A stretch of DNA of 64,000 nt from Bacilli bacterium (GTDB lineage: Bacteria; Bacillota_I; Bacilli_A; RF39; UBA660), in the NCBI GenBank assembly GCA_028694645.1, contig JAQVKM010000002.1, positions 1 through 64,000 on the forward strand, in the 5' to 3' direction. Numbering within the stretch: the first letter of the stretch is position 1; every line of letters begins with the position of its first letter. Made by a program: the position numbers and the translations under genes. The notes under the pieces were generated by a model, which ran no database searches, was not told the origin of the DNA, and saw only the letters and a list, made by a program, of their open reading frames with translations. Below, in pieces: positions 1-10,107 of this stretch.

Positions 1-110
1 CTCCAAAAAAAAATAATTTATTTTATTTTTTAGAATTGTTTTGTTCCTAACTTTTGAATTGACTTTTTTGCTCAGTTTTCAAAGATCATTTGCCTTCTTT
101 CGTGAAAGCA
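1..110 (-). promoter_or_regulatory. Probable rRNA operon leader with boxA-like element (TGATCTTTGAAAACTG, about 73-88) running into a 16S rRNA gene beyond the left edge
   Basis: Reverse complement reads ...TGATCTTTGAAAACTGAGC...ATTTTTTTTGGAG at the edge; TGGAG directly precedes AGTTTGATCC in typical 16S 5' ends, and CTTTGAAAACT is the typical Firmicute rrn boxA. Confidence 0.7.
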
Positions 111-115
111 CTACT

Positions 116-144
116 AATATATCAAATGAAACAACTCAAGTCAA
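116..144 (-). promoter_or_regulatory. Sigma-A-type promoter P2 (TTGACT - 17 bp - TATATT), minus strand
   Basis: Reverse complement of 139-144 is TTGACT and of 116-121 is TATATT, spacer 17 bp. Confidence 0.7.
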
Positions 145-217
145 TACTTTATTAGTATTTTTTTAAGTTTTTTTACATTTGATATTCACTTTTTGCTTTT
201 TCGCTCAAAGTAGACTT

Positions 218-247
218 AATATACCATTTTTTTTGATTTCATGTCAA
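218..247 (-). promoter_or_regulatory. Sigma-A-type promoter P1 (TTGACA - 18 bp - TATATT), minus strand
   Basis: Reverse complement of 242-247 is TTGACA and of 218-223 is TATATT, spacer 18 bp. Confidence 0.7.
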
Positions 248-264
248 CCTTTTTTTGCCTTTTT

Positions 265-798
265 TTAATTCTTTTTGATTTTTAAATATTCATCATAATA
301 AGCTAAGTTAACTTTATCATCAAAAGCCACAAAACCATCTTTATATAATTCTATTAAATCATTTAATCCATTTTTAATTGCTTTATCTAAATCATCTGAA
401 TAATTCATTATTTTTTTATGATATTTGTATTCCATTTTATCAAGTATCTTATATTCGCCTGTTGGAAATACTCTAAGATCTAAGTCATAATCAATATATT
501 TTATTGTATTGTCTTCTATGATAAATGGCGATGCAATATTACAATAATAGTATATGCCATCTTTTTTTAATTGTGCGATTATATTAAACCATTGATTTTT
601 AAAAAAATATAAAATTGCTGGTTCTTTTGTCTTCCACGCGCTACCTTCAGCTTTTCTCAATAATGTCTTGTTATTACCAAAAACAATGTAATCTTTTTTT
701 ATATCAAGAACAACTGCTTCATCACTTGCTCTTTCTATTTTTTGATTATGTTTATAACACTGAATTTGAAAATTATCTCCTATACATAATTTATTCAT
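265..798 (-). CDS. DUF402 domain protein, nucleoside tri-/diphosphate phosphatase (Ntdp) family
   Basis: WxxKEPAILYFFKNQWFNIIAQLKKDGIYYYCNIASPF...YIDYDLDLRVFPTGEYKILD is characteristic of the family. Confidence 0.9.
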   Translation of the reverse strand: MNKLCIGDNFQIQCYKHNQKIERASDEAVVLDIKKDYIVFGNNKTLLRKAEGSAWKTKEPAILYFFKNQWFNIIAQLKKDGIYYYCNIASPFIIEDNTIKYIDYDLDLRVFPTGEYKILDKMEYKYHKKIMNYSDDLDKAIKNGLNDLIELYKDGFVAFDDKVNLAYYDEYLKIKKN

Positions 799-879
799 TT
801 GTCACCTTCTTCATGTGTACATTATACTATTTTGAAGTAAAAAGGACAAGAAAAAAGAAATCATTTGTATTTGATTCCT

Positions 880-2121
880 TTATTTTGTTAAATATTCTAA
901 AGCACTTTGTAATTGATTGTCTGTTTCATTTGACGGATTAGTTTTATAGTTGTCACTTAATTCAATTTCAATATCCGGTTTAACTCCCACTTCATTAATC
1001 CATGTTCCGTTAGAAGTTAACCATTTTTTTGTTGTAAATTTATATTCTGTTCCATTTGATAAAGTTACTAATTCTTGAACTGTACCTTTTCCATAACTTG
1101 TTGTTCCAATTACTGTCGCTTTATATTGTTCCTGCATTGCTGAACTTAGAAGTTCTGAAGCTGATGCACTATTATTATTTTGTAAAATAACAATTGGATA
1201 TTTTTTTGTTGTTTTTCCGTTTGAATAATATTTTTTTATATCATCTTTTATTTGAATTTGATATATCACTTTATTTGAGTCTAATAAGCATGATAACATA
1301 TCAACAACAGCTGTCAAATGTCCTCCTGTATTATCTCTAACATCTATTATTAATGAATCGATATTTTTACTTTCAAGATCATTAACAGCGTCAACAAATT
1401 GTGATGCTGTATTTGCAGCAAATACAGATATATATATATAACCTACTTTTTTATTGTTTTTTTCAATTATTTCACTCGCTACTGATTGAAGTGTAACAAT
1501 TTCTCTAGTTATCGTCATCTCTATTTGTTGATTATCTCTTAAAACTTTTAATTTAAATTGTTCTTTATTATTTTCTTTAACATAATTAGATAAGGTTGTT
1601 GTTTTAGTATTAGATAAATTTGTATCATCTATTGATAAAATTATATCCATTGGTTTTAATCCTGCTTTTTGAGCAGGGGAATCATCAAAAACTTCATATA
1701 CAACTATATTATTTTCACTATCATTAACAATTTGAACGCCTATTCCACTATAACTTCCTGTTAATCTTATATTAAAATAATTTTCATTTTCAATTGAAAC
1801 GGAATAATCATCACCTAAAGATTCTACCATTCCATTAATAGCTCCAGAAAGTATTTTGCTTTTATCAATATCTTCATAATAATTGTTAACAATGTAATCA
1901 TAGTTATCAATAAATTCTTGTAGGTACTCATCACTAGTTATTTGATCGATTTTCCCGTTTTCAATTTTTCTTTTATATTCTTTGTTTGATATAGCGTATC
2001 CCATTACTAAGCTAACTAAAGAAGTAGCTATTAATAGAAATACTACTTCTTTTATACTAAAACTATTTTTAATGTCTTTTTTTTTAGATTTAATCATTCT
2101 TTTTTTTTCAATTAATTTCAT
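880..2121 (-). CDS. S41 family C-terminal processing peptidase (CtpA/CtpB-like) with PDZ domain and N-terminal TM
   Basis: PDZ (GIGVQIV...SPAQKAGLKPMDIILSIDD) followed by DVRDNTGG and NNNSASASELLSSAMQEQ...GKGTVQ. Confidence 0.93.
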   Translation of the reverse strand: MKLIEKKRMIKSKKKDIKNSFSIKEVVFLLIATSLVSLVMGYAISNKEYKRKIENGKIDQITSDEYLQEFIDNYDYIVNNYYEDIDKSKILSGAINGMVESLGDDYSVSIENENYFNIRLTGSYSGIGVQIVNDSENNIVVYEVFDDSPAQKAGLKPMDIILSIDDTNLSNTKTTTLSNYVKENNKEQFKLKVLRDNQQIEMTITREIVTLQSVASEIIEKNNKKVGYIYISVFAANTASQFVDAVNDLESKNIDSLIIDVRDNTGGHLTAVVDMLSCLLDSNKVIYQIQIKDDIKKYYSNGKTTKKYPIVILQNNNSASASELLSSAMQEQYKATVIGTTSYGKGTVQELVTLSNGTEYKFTTKKWLTSNGTWINEVGVKPDIEIELSDNYKTNPSNETDNQLQSALEYLTK

Positions 2122-2140
2122 TTTATATCATCCTCTTTAA

Positions 2141-2596
2141 TTATTCTCCAAGTATTTTTAATATCTCGGTTACTCCTTCATAATGTTCAACAATTGTATC
2201 ATTTTTAATTTTAATCAAAGTTGATTGTTTAAATGTTGGAAATTTATTTTCAAAGTTACTTACATCACCATAATACTTTTTATTCATAGTATTATCTAAT
2301 GTTGCTGTATATAATTTAATATCATTATTTTGTTGATAATTATAAGAGGTTTCATACAACGCAGAATAATCATCTGTTAATTGTACTAAAACATAATATT
2401 CATCTTGATTTTGATTATATATACTTCCTATTAAAATTTCATCATATTGAATTTCTGTTGAAAGATTGTTTTCTTTTTTTGTTGTTTTATTTTGAGTTAA
2501 TAAAATTGTTATTCCATAAAAAATTAATATAATTATAATTATAATAGTTAAAGTTTTAATAATTTTTGCTATATTGTATTCTTCATATGTTTTCAT
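2141..2596 (-). CDS. Hypothetical membrane-anchored protein
   Basis: N-terminal TM then soluble domain; ORF adjacent to the S41 peptidase gene. Confidence 0.6.
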   Translation of the reverse strand: MKTYEEYNIAKIIKTLTIIIIIILIFYGITILLTQNKTTKKENNLSTEIQYDEILIGSIYNQNQDEYYVLVQLTDDYSALYETSYNYQQNNDIKLYTATLDNTMNKKYYGDVSNFENKFPTFKQSTLIKIKNDTIVEHYEGVTEILKILGE

Positions 2597-2629
2597 AATA
2601 TCACCAAAAAGATTATATCATAGTTAATA

Positions 2630-2659
2630 AAAAATAGATATATTTTTATATCTATTTTT
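2630..2659 (-). terminator. Rho-independent terminator-like hairpin
   Basis: 13-bp inverted repeat aaaaatagatata-tttt-tatatctattttt just after the 2666..3655 gene. Confidence 0.6.
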
Positions 2660-2665
2660 GGCATA

Positions 2666-3655
2666 TTATTTTCCAACAGGAATTGCACTAATTGAATTTA
2701 CTACTTCCAACAATTGTTCTTGACTCATTACCTCTGATACCGCATAATATTCCACACCATTTGAAATCCAACTGGCTGAATTTTCAGTTACACTTCCAAT
2801 TGTGTCTATTAGTATCTCTGGTTCACCATAAACATTTGTCATTTCATATTCATCTTTAATGTCTAGTGTTTCTTCAATCAACATGAACGAATTTTCTCCA
2901 GCAAACGTTAATATTATTCTTTCTCCATTTTCTAAAGACAAAGTATCTTGGCTTTGTAAATAAGTATTTGTAGGCATATACATTGGATATATTATGTCTT
3001 CAATTGTTTTCATAGTTTGTTCTGTTTTAATTTCAGAATTCATGTTTTTATCAATATCGAAATGATTATCATTAAATGTAGCATCCATATCTATTTTATT
3101 AAAATTCATTTTCATTTTAACTATATCTTTTTCATTTAATACTTCCACTTTGCTAATAATACCTTTTTTATTTAAATATATTTTTTGTTTTGTTAAATTT
3201 TTTTTATTTGAATAATCAACTTTGGTTGTAATAACAAATCCATCATCACTAGTTTTTATTTCTTTTTTAGAATCATTTTCAATATCATTCAATAATGTTT
3301 GCAGCAAATATACTTGAGAATTATTATAAGGCCAATCACTTTGAAATTTAAAACTTTTATTAAGTGATGGCGTCAACACGAAAACTCCCTCTTCATTTTT
3401 CAATATTATTTGTTCATGATTATTAGTCTTGTTTTTTAAACTAACTCTAAATTTATCATCTTTTTCATATGCTACATCTACATCGTATACATAACTATCA
3501 TCGTTATTTAGTATTTCTAAATTACCTGTTATATGATATGCATTATTTTTTTCAATTGATTTTTTTAATGTATCAACAATATTTTTTTCGTTTTTATCAA
3601 AGCAACCTGTAAAAAGAAGAGCAAATAATATAATAGGAATAATTTTTTTTCTCAC
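2666..3655 (-). CDS. Lipoprotein with LolA-like fold, GerS-related
   Basis: Lipobox LLFTGC; VFVLTPSLNKSFKFQSDWPYNNSQVYLLQTLLNDI resembles the GerS/LolA-like lipoprotein family. Confidence 0.7.
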   Translation of the reverse strand: MRKKIIPIILFALLFTGCFDKNEKNIVDTLKKSIEKNNAYHITGNLEILNNDDSYVYDVDVAYEKDDKFRVSLKNKTNNHEQIILKNEEGVFVLTPSLNKSFKFQSDWPYNNSQVYLLQTLLNDIENDSKKEIKTSDDGFVITTKVDYSNKKNLTKQKIYLNKKGIISKVEVLNEKDIVKMKMNFNKIDMDATFNDNHFDIDKNMNSEIKTEQTMKTIEDIIYPMYMPTNTYLQSQDTLSLENGERIILTFAGENSFMLIEETLDIKDEYEMTNVYGEPEILIDTIGSVTENSASWISNGVEYYAVSEVMSQEQLLEVVNSISAIPVGK

Positions 3656-3760
3656 TTTCTCACCTCATATTAGATTTCATTTAATTATACTTGTTTTTTT
3701 ATTAAAATATGAATATTTTTGATTTTTTAGTTAATTATATTTATATAGAAAGGAGCTCAT

Positions 3761-3958
3761 ATGGAAACTATTCAAAAAATTTGTTTGGTAATTACGATTA
3801 TAGGAGGTCTTTTATGGGGGCTTGTTGGGCTTTTCGATTTAGATCTAAAAGTAATGTTAGGTGATATGTATATGATTGCTAGAATAATCTATATAATCGT
3901 CGGGATAACAAGTATTATTAATATTGGATTATTGTTTGATCATATTGAAAACAAATAA
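3761..3958 (+). CDS. DUF378 domain small membrane protein
   Basis: ITIIGGLLWGLVGLFDLD...RIIYIIVGITSI; RBS aaggag. Confidence 0.85.
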   Translation: METIQKICLVITIIGGLLWGLVGLFDLDLKVMLGDMYMIARIIYIIVGITSIINIGLLFDHIENK

Positions 3959-3984
3959 AAACTTCATCAATGATGAAGTTTTTA
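3957..3984. terminator. Bidirectional terminator between convergent genes
   Basis: AAAACTTCATC-aat-GATGAAGTTTTT. Confidence 0.75.
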
Positions 3985-3986
3985 TC

Positions 3987-5363
3987 TTATTTCTCTACTA
4001 TTTTAATTTTAACCTTTTTAGTTTTTGGTGTATATGTTACTCTCGAATCACTACCTATAACTTCAACTTCAACTTCATATTCTCCTGCACCAAGACCTGA
4101 TAAATCTATATATGCAGAAACATCTTCAGCAGATATTGCATTTATAACACTACTAACTCCTTTTAAATTAACAGTTATTTTGGTAGCTGTTTCACTTGTT
4201 CCTTGAACTGTATAATTTTCTCCAAGATTTTCCCAAGTTATACCTACATTTTCTAAGTCACGGCTAGATATTTCACCTAATGCTACTCCCACTGTTATAT
4301 TTGTAAGAGAAAGTGATTTAATTCCTACTGGTTTTGTTAATTCAACTTTAAAATTTTTATCTTCTTTTAATCCTGTAACATCTATTTCTACAGGAATGTA
4401 TTTTAAGCTAGCTAAAGTTTCACTATCTCCATACACTGTAACTTTTGTTTCACTTAAATTAATTGAACTTATTGCTAAACCAAACGATACTTCCCCATTT
4501 GGAATTACTTTAATTGGTAATTCTTTGCTAGGAGATGCTATTTCCAAATTAACATCTATTGAAGCTGGAACAATTTCCACATCAACAACGTTTCCATCTG
4601 AATCATATGCTTTTAATGGAACATCTTTTAATGTTGCTGTTCCAATAACTTGATCAACAATATTTTTTATATCAACTAAAGCTTTAACCTCAGCTACTTG
4701 TTCTAATTGATGTTCAGCTCCTTTAATAACAACTTTATCAGTATCATAATTAACACTATCAATAACTAATTTTGAATCTAAACTGTCTTGATTTAATATA
4801 TCTACTGATATTGTTCTTGTTTCAGAAACTTTCGGATAAATAATAACTGTAGCAACTGAAGGATTTACCATATATTCAATTGACCCTGTGTTTTGAGTAT
4901 ATTTAATATTAACCTTATGAGTTCCTGGTTTTAAACCACTTAAATCAACTGTTACATCATGTGAAGATGTTTGCTTTGCTATATAAAGATCTGTTTTACT
5001 ACCAATTAAAGTAATATCAACAGTTTCCGGCAATCCCTCTACAACATATGCTTCTTCATTATAAATTACATTAACTGGTTGGCTTTTTAATACCTCCGCA
5101 GTATTATCATTAAAAATAAGAATTTTTTGGTCAATCATTATAAATATTGATACTGACAAAAATAATGAAATAAAAAGCAACGTGTTTGTTTTTGTTAACC
5201 AATTTTCCAATTTCTTGCCAGATCTATCAAATCTAGAAGTTACTGCTAAAACAATTTTTGTTATAGGAACGACTATTTTTTTATCTATAAATATAATTAT
5301 GCTTTTAAAAAAGTTTTTAATTGTTTTCAATAACTTTTTCACTATCGTCTTCCTCCTCATCAT
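3987..5363 (-). CDS. cdaR: CdaR family protein (YbbR-like repeats), regulator of c-di-AMP synthase
   Basis: N-terminal TM plus repeated YbbR-type domains; directly downstream of and overlapping cdaA. Confidence 0.9.
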   Translation of the reverse strand: MMRRKTIVKKLLKTIKNFFKSIIIFIDKKIVVPITKIVLAVTSRFDRSGKKLENWLTKTNTLLFISLFLSVSIFIMIDQKILIFNDNTAEVLKSQPVNVIYNEEAYVVEGLPETVDITLIGSKTDLYIAKQTSSHDVTVDLSGLKPGTHKVNIKYTQNTGSIEYMVNPSVATVIIYPKVSETRTISVDILNQDSLDSKLVIDSVNYDTDKVVIKGAEHQLEQVAEVKALVDIKNIVDQVIGTATLKDVPLKAYDSDGNVVDVEIVPASIDVNLEIASPSKELPIKVIPNGEVSFGLAISSINLSETKVTVYGDSETLASLKYIPVEIDVTGLKEDKNFKVELTKPVGIKSLSLTNITVGVALGEISSRDLENVGITWENLGENYTVQGTSETATKITVNLKGVSSVINAISAEDVSAYIDLSGLGAGEYEVEVEVIGSDSRVTYTPKTKKVKIKIVEK

Positions 5364-6156
5364 CTATTAATATAGATTTCTTTGGTCGCAATTCTTCTAG
5401 CAAGGTCATCTTAACTTCATCTAATGTTAAATTATAGCTAAGTTCTCCATTCATTGCAATTGAAAGTCTACCTGTTTCTTCTGAAACTACTAGTGCGATA
5501 CAATCTCCAGTTTCAGATATTCCTAATGCTGCTCTATGACGAGTTCCAAGCCTTTTACTTATTTTTAAATTATCACTTGTTGGAAAAACTGCTCCAGCAC
5601 TACTTATTTTATCCCCTTGAATTATTACTCCACCATCATGTAGTGGGTTGTTTGGGAAAAATATAGAAATAAGTAGATCTGCTGATATATCAGCATATAT
5701 TTTTTTAGAACGAGTAATATAATCTGTTAAACTATTGTCTCGTTCAATTATAATCAAAGCGCCAATTCTTTCTTTTTTTAAAACTTCCATAGCTCCAACT
5801 ATTTCATAAACAACTTTTTCTCTTTCATCAACTGTAAGAATTTTATGTCTACCTAACAACTGACTTCTACCTAGATATTCCAACACATTTCTAATTTCTG
5901 GTTGAAATATTACAATTAAAGCTAAAGGCCCCCATGTAATTACATAATCAAGTAAATAACCAACTGTAACCAAATCAAATAAATCACTTGCTATCTTTAA
6001 AGCAAGTAATATAAGTATCCCTTTAAAAATTAAAATCATTTTTACATTTTTTCTTAAATTTTTCAAAATATAATAAAGTACTAGCCAAACTAGTAATACA
6101 TCTATTAACTTAGTAAATAGATTTACAATGCTATCAAATGTCATATTTACCTCCAT
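5317..6156 (-). CDS. cdaA: Diadenylate cyclase CdaA
   Basis: Three N-terminal TMs; DAC motifs NPLHDGGVIIQ and LGTRHRAALGISE. Confidence 0.96.
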   Translation of the reverse strand: MEVNMTFDSIVNLFTKLIDVLLVWLVLYYILKNLRKNVKMILIFKGILILLALKIASDLFDLVTVGYLLDYVITWGPLALIVIFQPEIRNVLEYLGRSQLLGRHKILTVDEREKVVYEIVGAMEVLKKERIGALIIIERDNSLTDYITRSKKIYADISADLLISIFFPNNPLHDGGVIIQGDKISSAGAVFPTSDNLKISKRLGTRHRAALGISETGDCIALVVSEETGRLSIAMNGELSYNLTLDEVKMTLLEELRPKKSILIDDEEEDDSEKVIENN

Positions 6157-6234
6157 CTATCTGTCTAACAAATTATATCATAGTTAATAAATATTTTAAA
6201 TAGTATTTACCAAAAACTATTCATAAAATAAAAA

Positions 6235-6260
6235 AAATACTTTATTATTTCAAAGTATTT
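6235..6260 (-). terminator. Terminator hairpin overlapping the spo0A stop
   Basis: aaatacttt...aaagtattt 9-bp perfect stem. Confidence 0.5.
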
Positions 6261-7029
6261 ATATTCCTATTTTATTACCTTCTAATTTCAATTTATCAGC
6301 AATTGTAACAATAAATTCCGAATTAGTTGGCTTAGCTTTATCTATATCAACACTATGACCAAAAATTTCTTCCATGAGATTCCAATCCCCTCTATTCCAG
6401 CTTACTTCTATTGCATGACGAATAGCTCGTTCTACTCTTGATACAGTTGTATCAAACTTTAAAGCTAGTTCTGGATAAAGTTCTTTTGTTATTCCACCAA
6501 TAACATCTGGTCTTTCATATATAACTCCAATGGCTTCTCTTATATATTGATATCCCTTTATATGTGATGGAATTCCAAGTTCATGTAAAACTTTTGTTAT
6601 AGATATCTGTAAATTATTATAATAAAAATCTATATTTTTTCCTATTTTTTCTTCTCTTCTACATGCCTCAAGTATTCTTTTTTCCAAATCATCTAATTCA
6701 AAAGGTTTTAAGATAAAATAATTTGTTCCATAATCCGAAACTTGTCTAATTACATCACTAGCATTATAGCTAGTTGCAACAACAACTTTTTTAATTATGT
6801 TTTTTTTCTTCATTTCTTCTAATACATACAACCCATCTTTTTTAGGCATTATCAAATCCAAAATAATTAAATCTATTTCATCTTTTTTCTCTTCAATTAT
6901 TTTCATTGCTTCTAAGCCATCAGATGCTTCTAAATCAATACTTATTTCACTACTACTACTAAAATACTCCTTAACCATATCAATCAAGTTGGTATTATCA
7001 TCTACCATTAGTACTCTTATTTTTTTCAT
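6259..7029 (-). CDS. spo0A: Sporulation transcription factor Spo0A
   Basis: Receiver domain (MVDDN, DLIMPKKDG, KPFE) plus Spo0A C-terminal domain (HELGIPSHIKGYQYIREAI...LYPELALKFDTTVSRVERAIRHAIEVSWNRG). Confidence 0.97.
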   Translation of the reverse strand: MKKIRVLMVDDNTNLIDMVKEYFSSSSEISIDLEASDGLEAMKIIEEKKDEIDLIILDLIMPKKDGLYVLEEMKKKNIIKKVVVATSYNASDVIRQVSDYGTNYFILKPFELDDLEKRILEACRREEKIGKNIDFYYNNLQISITKVLHELGIPSHIKGYQYIREAIGVIYERPDVIGGITKELYPELALKFDTTVSRVERAIRHAIEVSWNRGDWNLMEEIFGHSVDIDKAKPTNSEFIVTIADKLKLEGNKIGI

Positions 7030-7157
7030 TTTCTCTTCCTCTCTAGTAGTACTTCCTTAGCATGTATATATTATACAATATTATGAAATCATATACTAGA
7101 GTTTTTTTTATCTATTTTTGTTTTTATTTGTTAAATATTGTAAAAAAAAGAAATTAC

Positions 7158-7880
7158 TTATGCAATTTCTTCTATTATATTAATAAATTCTTCTTCTATT
7201 GTTGAATTATCACCTACCATTATTCCAGATAATTCAGAAATTTCTTTTATTTTTTTTATATTGTTTTTATCTATGCTTCCACCATATAGTACTTTGATAT
7301 TATTGAAATTGAAATTATTTTTTACTATTTCTTTTATATATAGTATAGCTTCTTTTATGTCTTTAATTTCTGGTATTATTTTTGTCCCTATTGCCCATAC
7401 AGGTTCATATACTACATATATATTATCAAAATTTTCAACGTTTCTTAAAGCTATAGTTAACTGTTTTTTCAAAATTCTTGTTGTTTTTAACATGTTTTTT
7501 TCTTCGTTTGTTTCACCAATACACAATATAACTTTTAAATCATATTTTAAACATTCTAATATTTTTTTGTTTATATCACTATCTGTTTCATTAAAATATA
7601 TTCGTCTATCACTATGACCTATGATTATATATTCAATTCCCATAGAAGCTGCTTGTTTAGGTGAAACTTCTCCCGTATAAGCTCCTTCGCTTCTAAAAAA
7701 AACATTTTGTAATCCAACTTTATATTTTTGCTTTAAAAAATATGGAACATAAATACTTGTAGGACAAATCACAACATTTTGATTATCAATTTTTTTATTA
7801 ATTGTTTTTAAATATTTACTCATATCAGAAGTAATCATCTTCATTTTTAAATTACCAATAATTAAAAATTCTTTTTTCAT
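7158..7880 (-). CDS. tpiA: Triosephosphate isomerase
   Basis: GNLKM, IIGHSDRR, YEPVWAIGT, LYGGSI motifs. Confidence 0.95.
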   Translation of the reverse strand: MKKEFLIIGNLKMKMITSDMSKYLKTINKKIDNQNVVICPTSIYVPYFLKQKYKVGLQNVFFRSEGAYTGEVSPKQAASMGIEYIIIGHSDRRIYFNETDSDINKKILECLKYDLKVILCIGETNEEKNMLKTTRILKKQLTIALRNVENFDNIYVVYEPVWAIGTKIIPEIKDIKEAILYIKEIVKNNFNFNNIKVLYGGSIDKNNIKKIKEISELSGIMVGDNSTIEEEFINIIEEIA

Positions 7881-7883
7881 AAC

Positions 7884-9104
7884 TCACCCACTTATTATTC
7901 TTTTAATTCTTCTTACAATATTATCTTTTTTATATTTATCACCTATTGCTGATTTATAAACATCCAAGATTTGTTCTGCATAATATTTCAAAGAATGTGA
8001 TTCAGATGTTATACGAGCTTGATTAGACATCGATTTTAGCTGTTCTTTATTATTTATTAAACTCTCAATACATTTTTTATATTCTCTTTTAGTTCTAAAT
8101 AGTTTTCCATTTAAACCATCAATTACAACATTAGTGAAACTTTCATCATTCATACAAACAACAGGTAGTGATGCTGCCATAGCCTCTATTACCGTAAGGC
8201 CCTGTGTTTCAGTTGATGATGCGGTTGCAAAAACATCAGCTAAAGCATAATATTCAGGTATTTTTTCCCATGGAACAGCATTCGTTAAAATAACATTTTC
8301 TTTTATATTATACTTTTCAATCATTTTATTATAATGATCATAATCCGGTCCGCTTCCAACTACCATAAGTTTTATATTGGGATATTTTTTCACAAGGGTA
8401 TGATGAGATTCTATTAATAATTCAATGTTTTTTTCTTTAGCTAATCTTCCAACAAATAAAATAACAAAATCTTGTTTTTTTATTTTCCATTTTTCTCTTA
8501 ACTTCATTAACAATTCTTTATTGATTTTTTCTTTATAAAATCTATTTATGTCTATTCCAGTTGGAACAATATGAACATTTTTATCTACCTTATATTTTTC
8601 TTTAAATAAATTATATGTCTTTTTGCTTGGAACTATCAGTTCTGAAGCTGTTTTATCACAATAAAATTTTGTTAAATATTCAACTATCTTTTTGCTTGAT
8701 TTATCAAAATGACCTCTTGTTATATAATGTACATAATCCTCATACATTGTATGATATGTATGTACTAAAGGAATATCTAATTGATGTGCAATTATTCTTG
8801 CAAATGTTCCTATACCAAATTCAGTATGCGAATGAATAACATCCAAATCCCATTTTTTAATTTTATTTATAACTCTAACCGGATAAATCCCTGTCAAACG
8901 ATAATCATATATTCCAATTGGAATACCAGGTATTCTAATGACATGATTATCATTTTCATATTTATAAGTCATATTGTCTGGATTTACAGTAACTATAAAA
9001 ACCTGATGGCCTTTTTGTTTTAGGGCCTTTTCCAACATTGATATACTTGTTGAAACTCCATTAATAAATGGAGGATATGTATCTGTAAAAATTCCAATTC
9101 TCAT
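7884..9104 (-). CDS. Glycosyltransferase family 4, probable diacylglycerol glucosyltransferase
   Basis: MRIGIFTDTYPPFINGVSTS, FVGRLAKEKN, ASSTETQGLTVIEAMA. Confidence 0.88.
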   Translation of the reverse strand: MRIGIFTDTYPPFINGVSTSISMLEKALKQKGHQVFIVTVNPDNMTYKYENDNHVIRIPGIPIGIYDYRLTGIYPVRVINKIKKWDLDVIHSHTEFGIGTFARIIAHQLDIPLVHTYHTMYEDYVHYITRGHFDKSSKKIVEYLTKFYCDKTASELIVPSKKTYNLFKEKYKVDKNVHIVPTGIDINRFYKEKINKELLMKLREKWKIKKQDFVILFVGRLAKEKNIELLIESHHTLVKKYPNIKLMVVGSGPDYDHYNKMIEKYNIKENVILTNAVPWEKIPEYYALADVFATASSTETQGLTVIEAMAASLPVVCMNDESFTNVVIDGLNGKLFRTKREYKKCIESLINNKEQLKSMSNQARITSESHSLKYYAEQILDVYKSAIGDKYKKDNIVRRIKRIISG

Positions 9105-9105
9105 A

Positions 9106-10107
9106 CTAGTCCTTCTTTCTGAAACTTAATACTGTCATTCCTATAATCATGCTAAGATAATATGTTAAAAATCTCCAAACCAACATAATTGCATTAAGTG
9201 ACCCACCTTTTATAAAATTACCATAAAAAGCTATAAAGCCATATTCAATACCACCTGTTCCTCCGGGTATTGGTACAAAAGCGCCTATAATCATAATATA
9301 TGCTGAAACGACTATCGATTCAATTGCATTAACATTATTGATGTTAGCTGCTAATATTACAAATAATGGTGTTATATAATAAAATATTAAACCTAATAAT
9401 TGAACTAAAAATAATAATATAAATTTTCTTTTATTTTGTAATAACAATTTAGCACCTTTATCAAATTCTATTAAATATTTATGCATACGAATATCAGATT
9501 CATTATGTTTTTTCATTATTTTTATTTTTTGTAAAAGTCCTACTAAAAATTTAATTATATATTTTTTTAATGCTTTAGTGTATGTTAATATAAATAATCC
9601 TACAATTACTAAAAAATTAACTAAGAAGCCCACAATTACTAATTTTTTTAATACTTCATTGTCAGCAAATAACCCTGTAAAGTGATTATATGCAATTGCA
9701 AATATACCTAATGCAACTAAAGCTAATTGATAAAGAATAAAGTTTTGAATAGATACATTTGCTGAATCCATTCCACTTAATTTATCTTTATTTAAACGAT
9801 ATATTTCATATGGTTGTCCACCTGTTGCAAAAGGAGTTATTGCATGAAAAAAAGTAGTTTCAATAGCCATTCTAAATGAAGATTTCAATTTATAATTTTT
9901 ATTAAATGTTTTAGCAATTATCCATGTTCCAACACTTTTGCAAAATAAAAATAAGAGATAAAAAATAAAAGCTAAAATTAAATATAAAACATTCATATTT
10001 AATATATTATTAATTATTGTGAAGCAATCATCTTTAAGTGAGAAATACAAAACTAAACCTGTTATTATTATTAGAATCAAATAATTTATAATATCTTTAG
10101 TTTTCAT
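9106..10107 (-). CDS. Flippase-like / lysylphosphatidylglycerol synthase TM-domain protein (UPF0104 type)
   Basis: Polytopic; ITPFATGGQPYEIYRL and PIPGGTGGIEYGF motifs. Confidence 0.88.
   Translation of the reverse strand: MKTKDIINYLILIIITGLVLYFSLKDDCFTIINNILNMNVLYLILAFIFYLLFLFCKSVGTWIIAKTFNKNYKLKSSFRMAIETTFFHAITPFATGGQPYEIYRLNKDKLSGMDSANVSIQNFILYQLALVALGIFAIAYNHFTGLFADNEVLKKLVIVGFLVNFLVIVGLFILTYTKALKKYIIKFLVGLLQKIKIMKKHNESDIRMHKYLIEFDKGAKLLLQNKRKFILLFLVQLLGLIFYYITPLFVILAANINNVNAIESIVVSAYIMIIGAFVPIPGGTGGIEYGFIAFYGNFIKGGSLNAIMLVWRFLTYYLSMIIGMTVLSFRKKD

Noticed and set aside
615-941. 108-aa plus-strand ORF
   Set aside because: Antisense to the DUF402 gene and the 3' end of the S41 peptidase gene; no RBS or recognisable domain
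7884-10107. Possible horizontally acquired island (GT4 plus flippase)
   Set aside because: Same AT-rich composition as surroundings, tight operon spacing, no mobile genes or flanking repeats
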